DNA of 64,000 bases from the NCBI RefSeq assembly GCF_035668035.1, contig NZ_JAYMYJ010000094.1, forward strand, positions 10,032 to 74,031, given 5' to 3'. How positions within the stretch are numbered: the first letter of the stretch is position 1; every line of letters begins with the position of its first letter. Below are positions 41,824 through 50,031 of the stretch, piece after piece. The translations under genes and the position numbers were made by a program. The stretch comes from Thiothrix phosphatis (GTDB lineage Bacteria > Pseudomonadota > Gammaproteobacteria > Thiotrichales > Thiotrichaceae). Below the pieces are notes generated by a model. It was not told the origin of the DNA. It saw nothing but the letters and a program-made list of their open reading frames with translations, and made no database searches.

Positions 41824-43577
41824 GACAAATGCGCCTCCGCATCGTCGCGGTGGGTCAACTTGCGGGTAGTGGCTAGGGCGGCGTCCAGATTGAAGAACGG
41901 CTCATAATCCTGATGCAGCAAGCGTTCCTCGCAGACTTCCGGGAATTTCGCCAGCAAATCCAGCAGCGGGTTGGCGGCGGTTTGCCCCAAGCCGCAATGC
42001 GAACGCCGTTTCACCAGTTTGCCCAGCCGCACCATTTCCTCACGGTCGTAAGGCGTGCCATGCACGGAGGCGATCTTGTCGAGGTAGGTGCGCAACAAGG
42101 GCGTGCCCACCCGGCAAGGGGTGCAGAAGCCGCAGCTTTCATGGGCGAAGAAATGGGTGAAATTGCGCACCACCGCCAGCAAATCGCGCTCGGCACCGTA
42201 GATCATGATGGAGCCGCCGGTTGCCAGGTCTTCAAACGCCAGCTTGCGCCCGAATTCTGCCCGGTTCACCAGCGTGCCGGAAGGCCCGCCGACTTGCACG
42301 GCGTGCGCATCCTGCCCGCCACAAGCTTCCAGCAGGGTTTGCAAGGTGATGCCAAATGGGAATTCGTAGATGCCGGGGGCGGTGCAATCGCCACTGACGC
42401 TGAGGATTTTGGTGCCAGCGGACGGCTCCGTGCCGTGGTCGCGGAACCATTGCCCGCCCTGTACCGCAAGGTGGGTGGCGACCAGCAGGGTTTCCACATT
42501 GTCCACCACCGTTGGTTGCCCTTGATAGCCGTGGGTGACGGGGAACGGCGGGCGCACCCGTGTGACGCCGCGTTTTTCTTCCAGCGATTCCAGCAGGGCG
42601 GATTCTTCGCCGCAGATATACGCGCCAGCCCCCAGCACAATGCTGATGTCGAAGTTGAAACCGGGCTGGTTGAGGATGTTTTCACCCAACTGATTGGCGG
42701 CTCGCATCTCGGCCAAAGTGGCTTCCAACTGCGGCACGAGGTAACGGTATTCGCCACGCAGGTAGAGGAATCCCTGCCGCGCCTTGATGACCCAGGCGCA
42801 CAAGGCCATGCCTTCAAACACTTGTTGTGCATAGCGGGTCAGCAGCACGCGGTCTTTGAAGGTGCCGGGTTCGCCTTCGTCGGCATTGCACACCACGTAA
42901 TGCTCCGGTGCGGCGGCGTCGCGGCACAACTGCCATTTCAGCGCGGTGGGGAAACCGGCACCGCCCCGCCCACGCAAACCGGATTGCTTGATTTCAGCCA
43001 GAAAGGGCGCTTCGCCTGTTTGCAGGGCGGCACGTAACCCAGCGCCTGCGGGCAAGTCGTCGTTCAGCAGCAAGCCTGCCTGACGGATATGGTCTTGCAC
43101 CGCAAACCAATCCGCAGGCCAGGAAGCGAGTGGCGCGCCTGCATTGATGGCTTGCGCCAAGGCGGGCAACTGTGCGGCGCTCAGGCTGACCAATGGGATG
43201 CCATTCACTAGCGCAGATGCACCATGGTCACACATGCCCACGCACGAAGTCTGGTCAATGCTGACCATGCCATCTGCACGGGTAATGCCCGGTGTGACGT
43301 TCAGCAAGCCGCACAGCTGTTCCATGAGTGACAAATCACCGCAGCTGGTGCAATTGCTGAACAATATATTGAATTGCCCACGCGGGGCGCGGTGGAAAAA
43401 GCTGTAGAAATCAATGACCTCCTCCACCTTGCTGATGGGGAAGCCCAGCTCGGCGGCCAGTGGGGCGATTAGCTCAGGAGGAATGTGTTGGTGACAGTTC
43501 TGCAATTCATGCAGGCGATGAAGCAAATGGTCAGCAATCTGCTGCTTTGCTGGTGAGGGTAACGGTTCTACTTGCAT
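41820..43577 (-). CDS. hoxF: Hydrogenase diaphorase subunit HoxF (NuoE-NuoF fusion)
   Basis: The 585-residue protein fuses a NuoE-like [2Fe-2S] module (about 1-160, with NCTSCGDLSLMEQLCG and TSCVGMCDHGAS) and a NuoF-like FMN/NAD module (GLRGRGGAGFPTALKW, CNADEGEPGTFKDR, GAGAYICGEESALLESLE) with the C-terminal [4Fe-4S] motif SCGFCTPCRVG. It reduces NAD+. Because the NuoE module is fused, no separate hoxE is needed. It opens the hoxFUYHW operon with a TATACT promoter about 36 bases upstream. Confidence 0.95.
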   Translation of the reverse strand: MQVEPLPSPAKQQIADHLLHRLHELQNCHQHIPPELIAPLAAELGFPISKVEEVIDFYSFFHRAPRGQFNILFSNCTSCGDLSLMEQLCGLLNVTPGITRADGMVSIDQTSCVGMCDHGASALVNGIPLVSLSAAQLPALAQAINAGAPLASWPADWFAVQDHIRQAGLLLNDDLPAGAGLRAALQTGEAPFLAEIKQSGLRGRGGAGFPTALKWQLCRDAAAPEHYVVCNADEGEPGTFKDRVLLTRYAQQVFEGMALCAWVIKARQGFLYLRGEYRYLVPQLEATLAEMRAANQLGENILNQPGFNFDISIVLGAGAYICGEESALLESLEEKRGVTRVRPPFPVTHGYQGQPTVVDNVETLLVATHLAVQGGQWFRDHGTEPSAGTKILSVSGDCTAPGIYEFPFGITLQTLLEACGGQDAHAVQVGGPSGTLVNRAEFGRKLAFEDLATGGSIMIYGAERDLLAVVRNFTHFFAHESCGFCTPCRVGTPLLRTYLDKIASVHGTPYDREEMVRLGKLVKRRSHCGLGQTAANPLLDLLAKFPEVCEERLLHQDYEPFFNLDAALATTRKLTHRDDAEAHLS

Positions 43578-43612
43578 AATACTTTCGCAACCACGTTGTT
43601 TTATTTAGCCTC

Positions 43613-43640
43613 AGTATAGCATTTTTGTTGCGCCTGCCCA
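43613..43640 (-). promoter_or_regulatory. Promoter of the hox operon
   Basis: On the minus strand TGGGCA is 16 bases from TATACT, which is preceded by TGC (extended -10). The predicted start is about 30 bases ahead of the hoxF ATG. Confidence 0.5.
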
Positions 43641-43858
43641 CTTCACATTCACGTTCATAACCTATGGCATTCCCGAAGGGGCGCTCAGGAGTGGGTAGGT
43701 TCCGCGTCGTGGCCTGGGTGTGCGCGCGAGTTTCCAGTTTGGTTTAACCCAACTGCAATTGTCATTCGGGAACTAGCGTGCCAACATTCCCCGTGCTGCA
43801 ATGTGATGCAGTTTTTTGCAGTAATGACCAACAATTCAACTTTTATTGGGGATCGATC

Positions 43859-44299
43859 ATGGGGATGACTTACTGGCTCAATGTGCGTGATGGCGATGTG
43901 ATTGAAAGCGAAGAACGGGACCTTTCCTATACCTGCAAGGCGACGGATACGCTGGACAGGTTATGTGTTGAGCTTGGTGTGCTGGCGGTCAGTGAATTCG
44001 TCGACGGCACCGAAATGGGCCTGGAGTACGAGGACGAGCCGGATTTCACCGATGCCGATGAAGCGCTTTACGCGGAAGGCAAGCGCCCCTATCCGCTGGA
44101 CGAGATGCGCTGGTGCGACGCCAAAACGGGCTTGGAGACATTCCGCAGTTTGCAAGCCCAACTGGATGAAAACCCCGAAAGCTTCGAACTGGATGCTGAC
44201 GACCTGGAAATGTTGGCGGAGGAGCTTGACGAAATCCTCGAACAACTGGAGCAGGCCGAGATGCAGGGCCAAACCTTCCACCTGGAGCTGCTGGCGTGA
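43859..44299 (+). CDS. Acidic conserved protein, unknown function
   Basis: The 146-residue protein is strongly acidic (MTYWLNVRDGDVIESEERDLSYTCK at the start; a long run of Asp/Glu from residue about 60 and a helical C-terminus of Glu/Leu/Gln). I chose the ATG at 43859 after GGGGA; an ATG two codons later is an alternative. A GTG far upstream is not convincing. No family is recognised with certainty. It is on the strand opposite to hox and starts about 280 bases from hoxF. Confidence 0.6.
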   Translation: MGMTYWLNVRDGDVIESEERDLSYTCKATDTLDRLCVELGVLAVSEFVDGTEMGLEYEDEPDFTDADEALYAEGKRPYPLDEMRWCDAKTGLETFRSLQAQLDENPESFELDADDLEMLAEELDEILEQLEQAEMQGQTFHLELLA

Positions 44300-44359
44300 C
44301 CTCCGCCAACCAGACGGGAAAAATTCCGCCGGAACGCTTCTGGCCCGCCTCGGCAGTGG

Positions 44360-44365
44360 TATACT
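44360..44365 (+). promoter_or_regulatory. Extended -10 promoter ahead of the 14-aa ORF and rsgA
   Basis: TGG-TATACT fits an extended -10 element. A weak -35 may be compensated by it. It is followed by AGGAGG and a short ORF, then rsgA. Confidence 0.4.
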
Positions 44366-44403
44366 GGCTCCATTCCCATTCCAGCGATGCAGGAGGTATT
44401 TCA

Positions 44404-44448
44404 ATGATTGTTTCCCACCCTTCACAGGCCGCACAAAAGCCAGTTTAA
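44404..44448 (+). CDS. 14-aa ORF with strong ribosome-binding site upstream of rsgA
   Basis: AGGAGG lies 8 bases before ATG-ATT-GTT, which encodes MIVSHPSQAAQKPV and stops. The good start signals and promoter make it a possible leader peptide or the remains of a gene. The rest of the gap to rsgA (44449-44591) holds CCCGGCCTGCGCCGGG and otherwise nothing I recognise. Confidence 0.3.
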   Translation: MIVSHPSQAAQKPV

Positions 44449-44591
44449 AGGCTTGCCCGACATTCCTGCTGGAATCCGCACCCGCCTTTGACCTTTTGTC
44501 CCGGCCTGCGCCGGGATTCCGCCGAATCCCAATGGCTTGCGCCTGAATCCGGACGCAAGCGCTTCCGTATTGCTTATTGGGAATCACCATC

Positions 44592-45662
44592 ATGTCTATC
44601 ACTTCCCTCCACGCTTTGGGATGGAGCCACTTTTTTCAAGCACAACTGACCCTGGAAACGTTTGAATCGACCTTGCCTTTCCGGGTGGCGTCGGTGCAGC
44701 GCAACCTGCTCGAATGCCTCGGCTTTGACACGCAAGGCCAACTACAGCGCCTTGCGCTTGCCACGTATCCGTGGCGGCAGGTTGCCCCCGAACAGCATCC
44801 AACCGTCGGTGACTGGCTGCTGCTGGACAAAAACCTGGAACCGCTGCAACTGCTGGAACGGAAAACGCTCATCCAGCGCCGTAGTGCAGGCCGCGAATCC
44901 GGCTTGCAACTGATTGCCGCCAATATCGACACCTTGCTGGTGGTGAGTTCCTGCAATGAGGAATTCAACCTCAACCGCATCGAACGCTACCTGGCCCTGG
45001 CCGCTGAAGCGGGCATCGGCGCTGTCGTCGCATTGACCAAAAAGGATTTGTGCCCGGACACCTCGCCCTATCTGGAGGCGTTGCACCACAACCACCCTGG
45101 CCTGCCGGTGGAGACGGTCAATGCGACCGCTGCGCAAGACGTTGCGCGGCTGGCGATGTGGTGCGCCAGCGGCCAGACCATCGCCTTGCTGGGTTCATCC
45201 GGCGTGGGCAAATCCACCCTCACCAACAGCCTGACGGGCGAATATGGGCAGGAAACCGCCCCCATCCGCGCCAAAGACAGCAAAGGCCGCCACACCACCA
45301 CCTCCAGAAGCCTGCATCCGCTGCCGGGCGGCGGCGTCCTGCTGGATACGCCGGGGATGCGGGAATTGCAGATGGTTGATTGCGAAGCAGGCGTCCAGTC
45401 GGTTTTCGCCGATGTCGCGCAACTGGCGGCGCAATGCCGGTTTCATGATTGCCAGCATGTGACCGAACCCGGCTGTGCCGTCCGGGGGGCGCTGGAAAGC
45501 GGTAGGTTGGAACAGCGGCGGCTCGACAATTACCGCAAGCTGCTGGCGGAACAGGCGCACAACAGCGGTTCGGTGGCGGAGAAACGCCAGCAGGAACGGG
45601 CGCTGGGACGTTTCTACAAGCAAGCCAAGGAAAGCCACCGCCGCTTCAAACCCCAGGAATAA
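44592..45662 (+). CDS. rsgA: Ribosome small-subunit GTPase RsgA
   Basis: The 356-residue protein has the circularly permuted GTPase order of RsgA: an OB-fold N-domain, G4 (TKKD, about residue 146), then G1 (GSSGVGKST, about 200), G2-like RHTTTSR and G3 (DTPGMRE), and the zinc motif CRFHDCQHVTEPGC (about 283). It acts in late maturation of the 30S subunit. The ATG at 44592 starts at the family N-terminus; an in-frame TTG five codons earlier is not needed. Its 3' end is 21 bases from the convergent rhodanese gene. Confidence 0.95.
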   Translation: MSITSLHALGWSHFFQAQLTLETFESTLPFRVASVQRNLLECLGFDTQGQLQRLALATYPWRQVAPEQHPTVGDWLLLDKNLEPLQLLERKTLIQRRSAGRESGLQLIAANIDTLLVVSSCNEEFNLNRIERYLALAAEAGIGAVVALTKKDLCPDTSPYLEALHHNHPGLPVETVNATAAQDVARLAMWCASGQTIALLGSSGVGKSTLTNSLTGEYGQETAPIRAKDSKGRHTTTSRSLHPLPGGGVLLDTPGMRELQMVDCEAGVQSVFADVAQLAAQCRFHDCQHVTEPGCAVRGALESGRLEQRRLDNYRKLLAEQAHNSGSVAEKRQQERALGRFYKQAKESHRRFKPQE

Positions 45663-45683
45663 GCGCCGGTTGGGCGGTTGCGC

Positions 45684-46958
45684 TTAGGGCGGCGGCATTG
45701 GCCGGAAATGGTGCGTCCCATCCCGGCGCAACTGCCCGACCAGGCCGAACTCCCAATCCAAGTAGGCCTGCATGGTTTCCGGCGAGGCGTCGACGCCTTC
45801 ATAAGGGCGCTGGTAGCGCCGGATGGGCGTGACTGTCTGGCGCGCCCGGACGTATTCCGGCGGATAACCGGCTGCGGAAAAATCCGCAGCCGTCAACCCA
45901 TCCACCACATACGTTTCCCACGCCATCTGCGCCAACCAGGAGGCGGTCATATTGGCGCGTGCGCCGTCGTCATCCACCAGCACGATGCGTGCACCGCGCA
46001 CCGGGGCGTACATTTCGGTTTCCTGCACCAGTTGCCCGCCGGGAACAGGCAGGAACCCCGGCAAGTGGCTGCGTTCGTATTCGGCGAAACTGCGCACGTC
46101 GAAACAGTAGGTGGTGCGCGCTTGTTGCTCCGCCCAGGCGGACAAATCCCCCTTCCTGGCGCGCCCAACACCCGCACGGTCAGCCACGGCGCGCGCCCGA
46201 CGGCCAGCGAGTTCGGCGGATGGCGCAGACGTTGTGCCGAAACTGCGCGACTGGCCGTGTTCCAGTTGTTGTTGCGCCAGTAACCAGCCGATCGCGCCAT
46301 TGCGCAAGGCGGCGACGGGGTTCGGCAACCCGGCGTTGATGAGCGATTGCGCGCCAATCAGGCTGCGGGTGCGGCCTGCGCAATTGACAATGATCCGGGT
46401 GGATGGGTTTGGCGCCAGGTCAGGCGTGCGCAGCACCACTTCCGCGCCGGGCACGCTGACGCCGGTGGGAATGCTCATGGTCTGGAACTCATCGAAACGG
46501 CGCACATCCACAACCACCATGTCGGCCCCCGCATCGATCATGGCCTTGACTTCCTGCGCGGAAAACGACGGCGTATGGCATGCGGCCTCCATCAGCTCGC
46601 CGAACGCCTTGCTGGGCACGTTGACATCGATAAAGGTTTCGCCGCCCGCTGCTTTCCACGCCGCCAACCCGCCCGCGAAGACGGCGACATCGCTGTAACC
46701 CAGCGCCAACAAACGTTCGGCAGCCTGTTCCGCCAGCCCTTCGCCGTTGTCGAAGGTGACGATGGGCGCATCGCGGCGCGGCAGTTTCGCCCAGGCGTCC
46801 AGCTCAAGGCGGGCTAGCGGGAAGTTGGCCGCAAACAGCGGGTGGCCTTCCGCATGGGGCGCTTCTTCGCGCACATCAAGGAGGGCGATTTCCTCACGAT
46901 CCAATAACTTTGCGCGGACGTAAGCGTAGTCCCGTGTGGCGTGGCTGGCAGCTTGCAT
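45684..46958 (-). CDS. Multi-domain rhodanese-like sulfurtransferase
   Basis: The 424-residue protein has at least three rhodanese domains. The first (IALLDVREEAPHAEGH, about 20-100) lacks an active-site Cys (VTFDNGEG in its place). The second (VVVDVRRFDEFQTMSIP, about 130-225) has Cys in VNCAGRTRS and should be active. The third (YCFDVRSFAEYERSHLPG, about 290-375) again lacks it (LVDDDGARA). The ATG at 46958 is chosen; an extension to 47045 overlaps the upstream gene. It follows the cysteine-dioxygenase-like gene by 19 bases in the same operon. It likely moves sulfane sulfur from thiol oxidation. Confidence 0.85.
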   Translation of the reverse strand: MQAASHATRDYAYVRAKLLDREEIALLDVREEAPHAEGHPLFAANFPLARLELDAWAKLPRRDAPIVTFDNGEGLAEQAAERLLALGYSDVAVFAGGLAAWKAAGGETFIDVNVPSKAFGELMEAACHTPSFSAQEVKAMIDAGADMVVVDVRRFDEFQTMSIPTGVSVPGAEVVLRTPDLAPNPSTRIIVNCAGRTRSLIGAQSLINAGLPNPVAALRNGAIGWLLAQQQLEHGQSRSFGTTSAPSAELAGRRARAVADRAGVGRARKGDLSAWAEQQARTTYCFDVRSFAEYERSHLPGFLPVPGGQLVQETEMYAPVRGARIVLVDDDGARANMTASWLAQMAWETYVVDGLTAADFSAAGYPPEYVRARQTVTPIRRYQRPYEGVDASPETMQAYLDWEFGLVGQLRRDGTHHFRPMPPP

Positions 46959-46977
46959 GGCGGTTCCCGCCTCCTGT

Positions 46978-47550
46978 TCATTGCGCACCGTTGGAATACC
47001 CTGAGATGAATTCCTTGGCCGGGCCGCCTTCGTGCGGAAACACATGCCGGTTCACCTTGCCGATATTGGCCCCATAGGCGTGAATGCTGATGGAAACCTG
47101 ATCATCCAGCGCATTCCTGACCTGATGCACATCGCCGATCGTGGGGGAAACGAATTCGACTGCGCCGGGTTCAAGCCGGACTTCTTCATCCAATGGGCGG
47201 GGGACGCCATTGGCGGCAATTTCGTAATTTTGCGCGACTTCCGCCCCGCGCAGCATGCCGATCACGCCCCACACGGTGTGGTCGTGGATGGGCGTCTGCT
47301 GCCCCGGCCCCCAGACGAAACTGACCACCGAAAAGCGGTCTTGCGGGTCGGCGTACAACAGGTATTGCTGGTAATACTGCGGGTGCGGTTGGGCGTAGGC
47401 GGGGTCTAGCCAGCTGTCTTCCGCGATCAGGGCGCGCATGGCGTCGCCGGTTTTGAGGTGTACGACATGTCCATTGTGTTCGCTGTCCAGCAGTGCGGTC
47501 ACGTTGTCCACAAACTGCTGCAACGGCTCAGGCAGGGGATTGTGTTGCAT
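46978..47550 (-). CDS. Cysteine dioxygenase-like (thiol dioxygenase) protein
   Basis: The 190-residue cupin has the metal ligands of bacterial thiol dioxygenases: His pair in TPIHDHTVWGVIGMLRG and a third His in IGDVHQVRNA. It oxidises cysteine or 3-mercaptopropionate to the sulfinic acid in the cytoplasm; which one cannot be told from sequence. It is coupled to the rhodanese gene, and the divergent gene encodes methionine gamma-lyase, so a thiol-catabolic module is likely. The start ATG follows AGGAG, with 62 bases to the opposite gene's start. Confidence 0.88.
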   Translation of the reverse strand: MQHNPLPEPLQQFVDNVTALLDSEHNGHVVHLKTGDAMRALIAEDSWLDPAYAQPHPQYYQQYLLYADPQDRFSVVSFVWGPGQQTPIHDHTVWGVIGMLRGAEVAQNYEIAANGVPRPLDEEVRLEPGAVEFVSPTIGDVHQVRNALDDQVSISIHAYGANIGKVNRHVFPHEGGPAKEFISGYSNGAQ

Positions 47551-47612
47551 CTTGGGGCTCCTCCTTTGCTACTATCCCTCCACTATATCGGAAATCCGCG
47601 TTAGAGGAAGTC

Positions 47613-48812
47613 ATGAGTAAATCTCCAGCACAACAATCGGGTTTCGCCACCCGTGCCATCCATCACGCCTGGGATGCCTATGCCGGGACTGGCGACCTGA
47701 ACCCGCCGATACACCTCAGTTCGACCTACACGTTCCCGACCGTGGAAGATGGCGGCAAGCGGTTCGCGGGCGAACAACAAGGCTTCATCTATTCGCGGGT
47801 CGGCAACCCCACCACCGCCCTGCTGGAACAGCGCCTCGCCAATCTGGAAGGCGGTGAGGCCGCACTGGCGACCGCCTCCGGCATGGGCGCGACCGCTGCA
47901 TTGCTGTGGAGCCTGCTGCAACCGGGCGATGAAATCATTGCCGACAAAACGCTCTACGGCTGCACTTACGCCTTTTTCAATCATGGGCTGACGAAATTTG
48001 GCGTCGAAGTCAGGCACATTGACATGACCGACCCCGCCAATCTGGCGGCGGCCATCAGCGCCAAAACCCGCTTGGTGTTTTTCGAATCGCCCGCCAACCC
48101 CAATATGCGGCTGGTGGACATTGCCGCCATTGCAGCAATTGCCCATCAATATGAGCGCTGTCAGGTGGTGGTCGACAACACGTACTGCACCCCCTTCCTG
48201 CAACGTCCGCTGGAGCTGGGGGCGGATTTCGTGGTGCATTCCGCCACCAAATACCTCGGCGGGCATGGCGACCTGATTGCTGGGGCGATCGTCGGGCCGC
48301 AGGAAACGCTGCTCCAGGTGCGTGCCACCGGCATCAAGGACATGACCGGCGCGGTGATGTCGTCGCTGGATGCTTTCCTGGTGCTGCGCGGGCTGAAAAC
48401 CCTCGCCCTGCGGATGGAGCAACATTGCCGGAACGCGCAGGCGTTGGCGGAATTCTTGGCCAGCCATCCCAAAGTCGAAGCCTGCCATTACCCCGGCCTG
48501 CCGGAGTTTCCGCAGTACGCGCTGGCGCAACGCCAGATGGCAAAGCCGGGCGGCATGATCGGTTTTGAACTCAAGGGCGGCTTTGCAGCCGGTTGCCGTT
48601 TCATGAACGCCTTGAACCTGATCACCCGTGCCGTCAGCCTCGGCGACACGGAAAGCTTGGCGCAGCACCCCGCCAGCATGACGCATTCCACCTATACGCA
48701 GGAAGAGCGGGCGGAACATGACATCAGCGAAGGGCTGGTGCGGCTGTCGGCGGGGTTGGAGGACACCGCTGACCTGTTGCAGGACGTGGGGCAGGCGCTG
48801 GCGGTGGTGTGA
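47613..48812 (+). CDS. Methionine gamma-lyase-type PLP enzyme
   Basis: The 399-residue protein is a Cys/Met-metabolism PLP enzyme with SRVGNPT (PLP phosphate), VDNTYCTPFLQRPLELGAD and the PLP lysine in HSATKYLGGHGD. The stretch TLYGCTYAFFNHGL has the Cys that is typical of methionine gamma-lyases. It would break methionine to methanethiol, 2-oxobutyrate and ammonia. A cystathionine gamma-lyase role is less likely but possible. The ATG at 47613 follows GAGGAAG. It ends one base before the convergent GST gene. Confidence 0.85.
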   Translation: MSKSPAQQSGFATRAIHHAWDAYAGTGDLNPPIHLSSTYTFPTVEDGGKRFAGEQQGFIYSRVGNPTTALLEQRLANLEGGEAALATASGMGATAALLWSLLQPGDEIIADKTLYGCTYAFFNHGLTKFGVEVRHIDMTDPANLAAAISAKTRLVFFESPANPNMRLVDIAAIAAIAHQYERCQVVVDNTYCTPFLQRPLELGADFVVHSATKYLGGHGDLIAGAIVGPQETLLQVRATGIKDMTGAVMSSLDAFLVLRGLKTLALRMEQHCRNAQALAEFLASHPKVEACHYPGLPEFPQYALAQRQMAKPGGMIGFELKGGFAAGCRFMNALNLITRAVSLGDTESLAQHPASMTHSTYTQEERAEHDISEGLVRLSAGLEDTADLLQDVGQALAVV

Positions 48813-49412
48813 TCAGCCGGGCGCGGTCAGTTGCATCGCCGGACGGGTGCGGAAACCGTCATACCATTCCAGCAGCCGGGGGCAGCCGGATTCGCGCAAC
48901 AATTGTGGCAGGCGGAAATCCAGATAGCCGACGGCGGCGGCCAGTGCCAATTGCGCCAGGGTGAGGCCGTCGCCGAGCGTCTCCAGGCGGGTTTCGATGT
49001 AGTGCAGGGTGCGGGCGATTTCCGTTTCCCAGCGCGCCATCGCCGCCGGGGAACGCTCCTGCTCCGGGCGGCTGCGTTGCTCCATCACCAAGTTGTAGGC
49101 GGCGTCGGTCATGCCGTCGGCAAGCGCTTCCCAGCGCAATACCGCCAGTTCCGGCAAGGGTTCCTGCGGAATCAGGTGGGGTTCGGCCAGCCTGTCGAGG
49201 TAGCGGCAGATCACCGGGCTGTCGAACACCGTTTCGCCATTGTCCAGCAGCAGGGCGGGCACTTTGCCCAGCGGGTTGGCCGCCAGCAATTCAGCCGTAG
49301 GCTTGCTGACATCCGTCAATACGGTGTCGATGGCGGCATCCAGGCCTTTTTCAATCGCCAGCATCCGCACTTTGCGGGCGTAAGGGGACGTGGGGGAGTA
49401 AAACAGTTTCAT
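48813..49412 (-). CDS. Glutathione S-transferase family protein
   Basis: The 199-residue protein has the thioredoxin-like N-domain (MKLFYSPTSPYARKVRMLAIEKG, with the KVPALLLDNGETVFDSPVICRYLD cis-Pro and GSH-binding block) and an all-helical C-domain. Likely uses glutathione on small electrophiles; the substrate is unknown. I used the ATG at 49412 (an extension to 49463 has no ribosome-binding site). It abuts the methionine gamma-lyase gene tail to tail. Confidence 0.88.
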   Translation of the reverse strand: MKLFYSPTSPYARKVRMLAIEKGLDAAIDTVLTDVSKPTAELLAANPLGKVPALLLDNGETVFDSPVICRYLDRLAEPHLIPQEPLPELAVLRWEALADGMTDAAYNLVMEQRSRPEQERSPAAMARWETEIARTLHYIETRLETLGDGLTLAQLALAAAVGYLDFRLPQLLRESGCPRLLEWYDGFRTRPAMQLTAPG

Positions 49413-49635
49413 GGCAGCCTTCTTTGCTGATGCGAAAGGTCGGGTTTGACAGTGTACCAGCAAGCCGTTTTTGTGAGAGGTTTTATGGCGGAACCACCCC
49501 TCCTGTCGTCGCGGCGGCTGACACGGTGTGCGCTGAAGGCTGGATTCAGCATGGGATTCTTGCCGCCAGCCGCAGGATTCGCGCTAAGATAGCGTCATCA
49601 ACATTTGGATGGTGCGCTTGCACAAGGAATTATTG

Positions 49636-50001
49636 ATGGCACGCAAGAATCTGTTCGCCTGCATGACCGCCGCCGCCCTGCTGACGGCAGGCTGCGCCAG
49701 CCTTCCGCCCGAGGAGAGGCTCAACCGTGAAATGGCGGGCATCAATGGCAAACCGCCCCTGTTCGTCAACGGTTACCGTGACGGCTGCCAAAGTGGGTTG
49801 TCGGCGGCTGGCGACCGGGCGTTTGCTTACGCCAAGGACTTAAGCAAGGCCAAAACGCCTGACTACAAACTGGGCTGGGAAGACGGCTTCCGGGTATGCC
49901 AGTCACGGGAGGCGCAACGCAATAATGACCGCAACAGTTATGACGGATACTCTTACCCGTGGTTGCCGCGCACCGGCGTCAGCATCGGGGTGACGCTTTA
50001 A
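49636..50001 (+). CDS. Small lipoprotein, unknown function
   Basis: The 121-residue protein has a lipoprotein signal (lipobox LTAGC, Cys near residue 20) and a conserved-looking body with GYRDGCQSGLSAAGDRAF and YKLGWEDGFRVCQ. The two Cys residues may form a disulfide in the periplasm. The ATG at 49636 is 6 bases from AAGGAA. No family name is certain. It lies convergent with the ChaN-PDZ gene. Confidence 0.65.
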   Translation: MARKNLFACMTAAALLTAGCASLPPEERLNREMAGINGKPPLFVNGYRDGCQSGLSAAGDRAFAYAKDLSKAKTPDYKLGWEDGFRVCQSREAQRNNDRNSYDGYSYPWLPRTGVSIGVTL

Positions 50002-50031
50002 GTGCCAGCACATCCCGCGTCATTTTTGGGC

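Noticed and set aside
38584..43577. Hydrogenase operon as incomplete because hoxE is missing
   Set aside because: HoxF carries the NuoE-like module at its N-terminus, which is a known and complete form.
45661..45687. Inverted repeat TAAGCGC / GCGCTTA between rsgA and the rhodanese gene
   Set aside because: The stem is only seven bases with a 13-base loop and no T-run; it is too weak to call a terminator.
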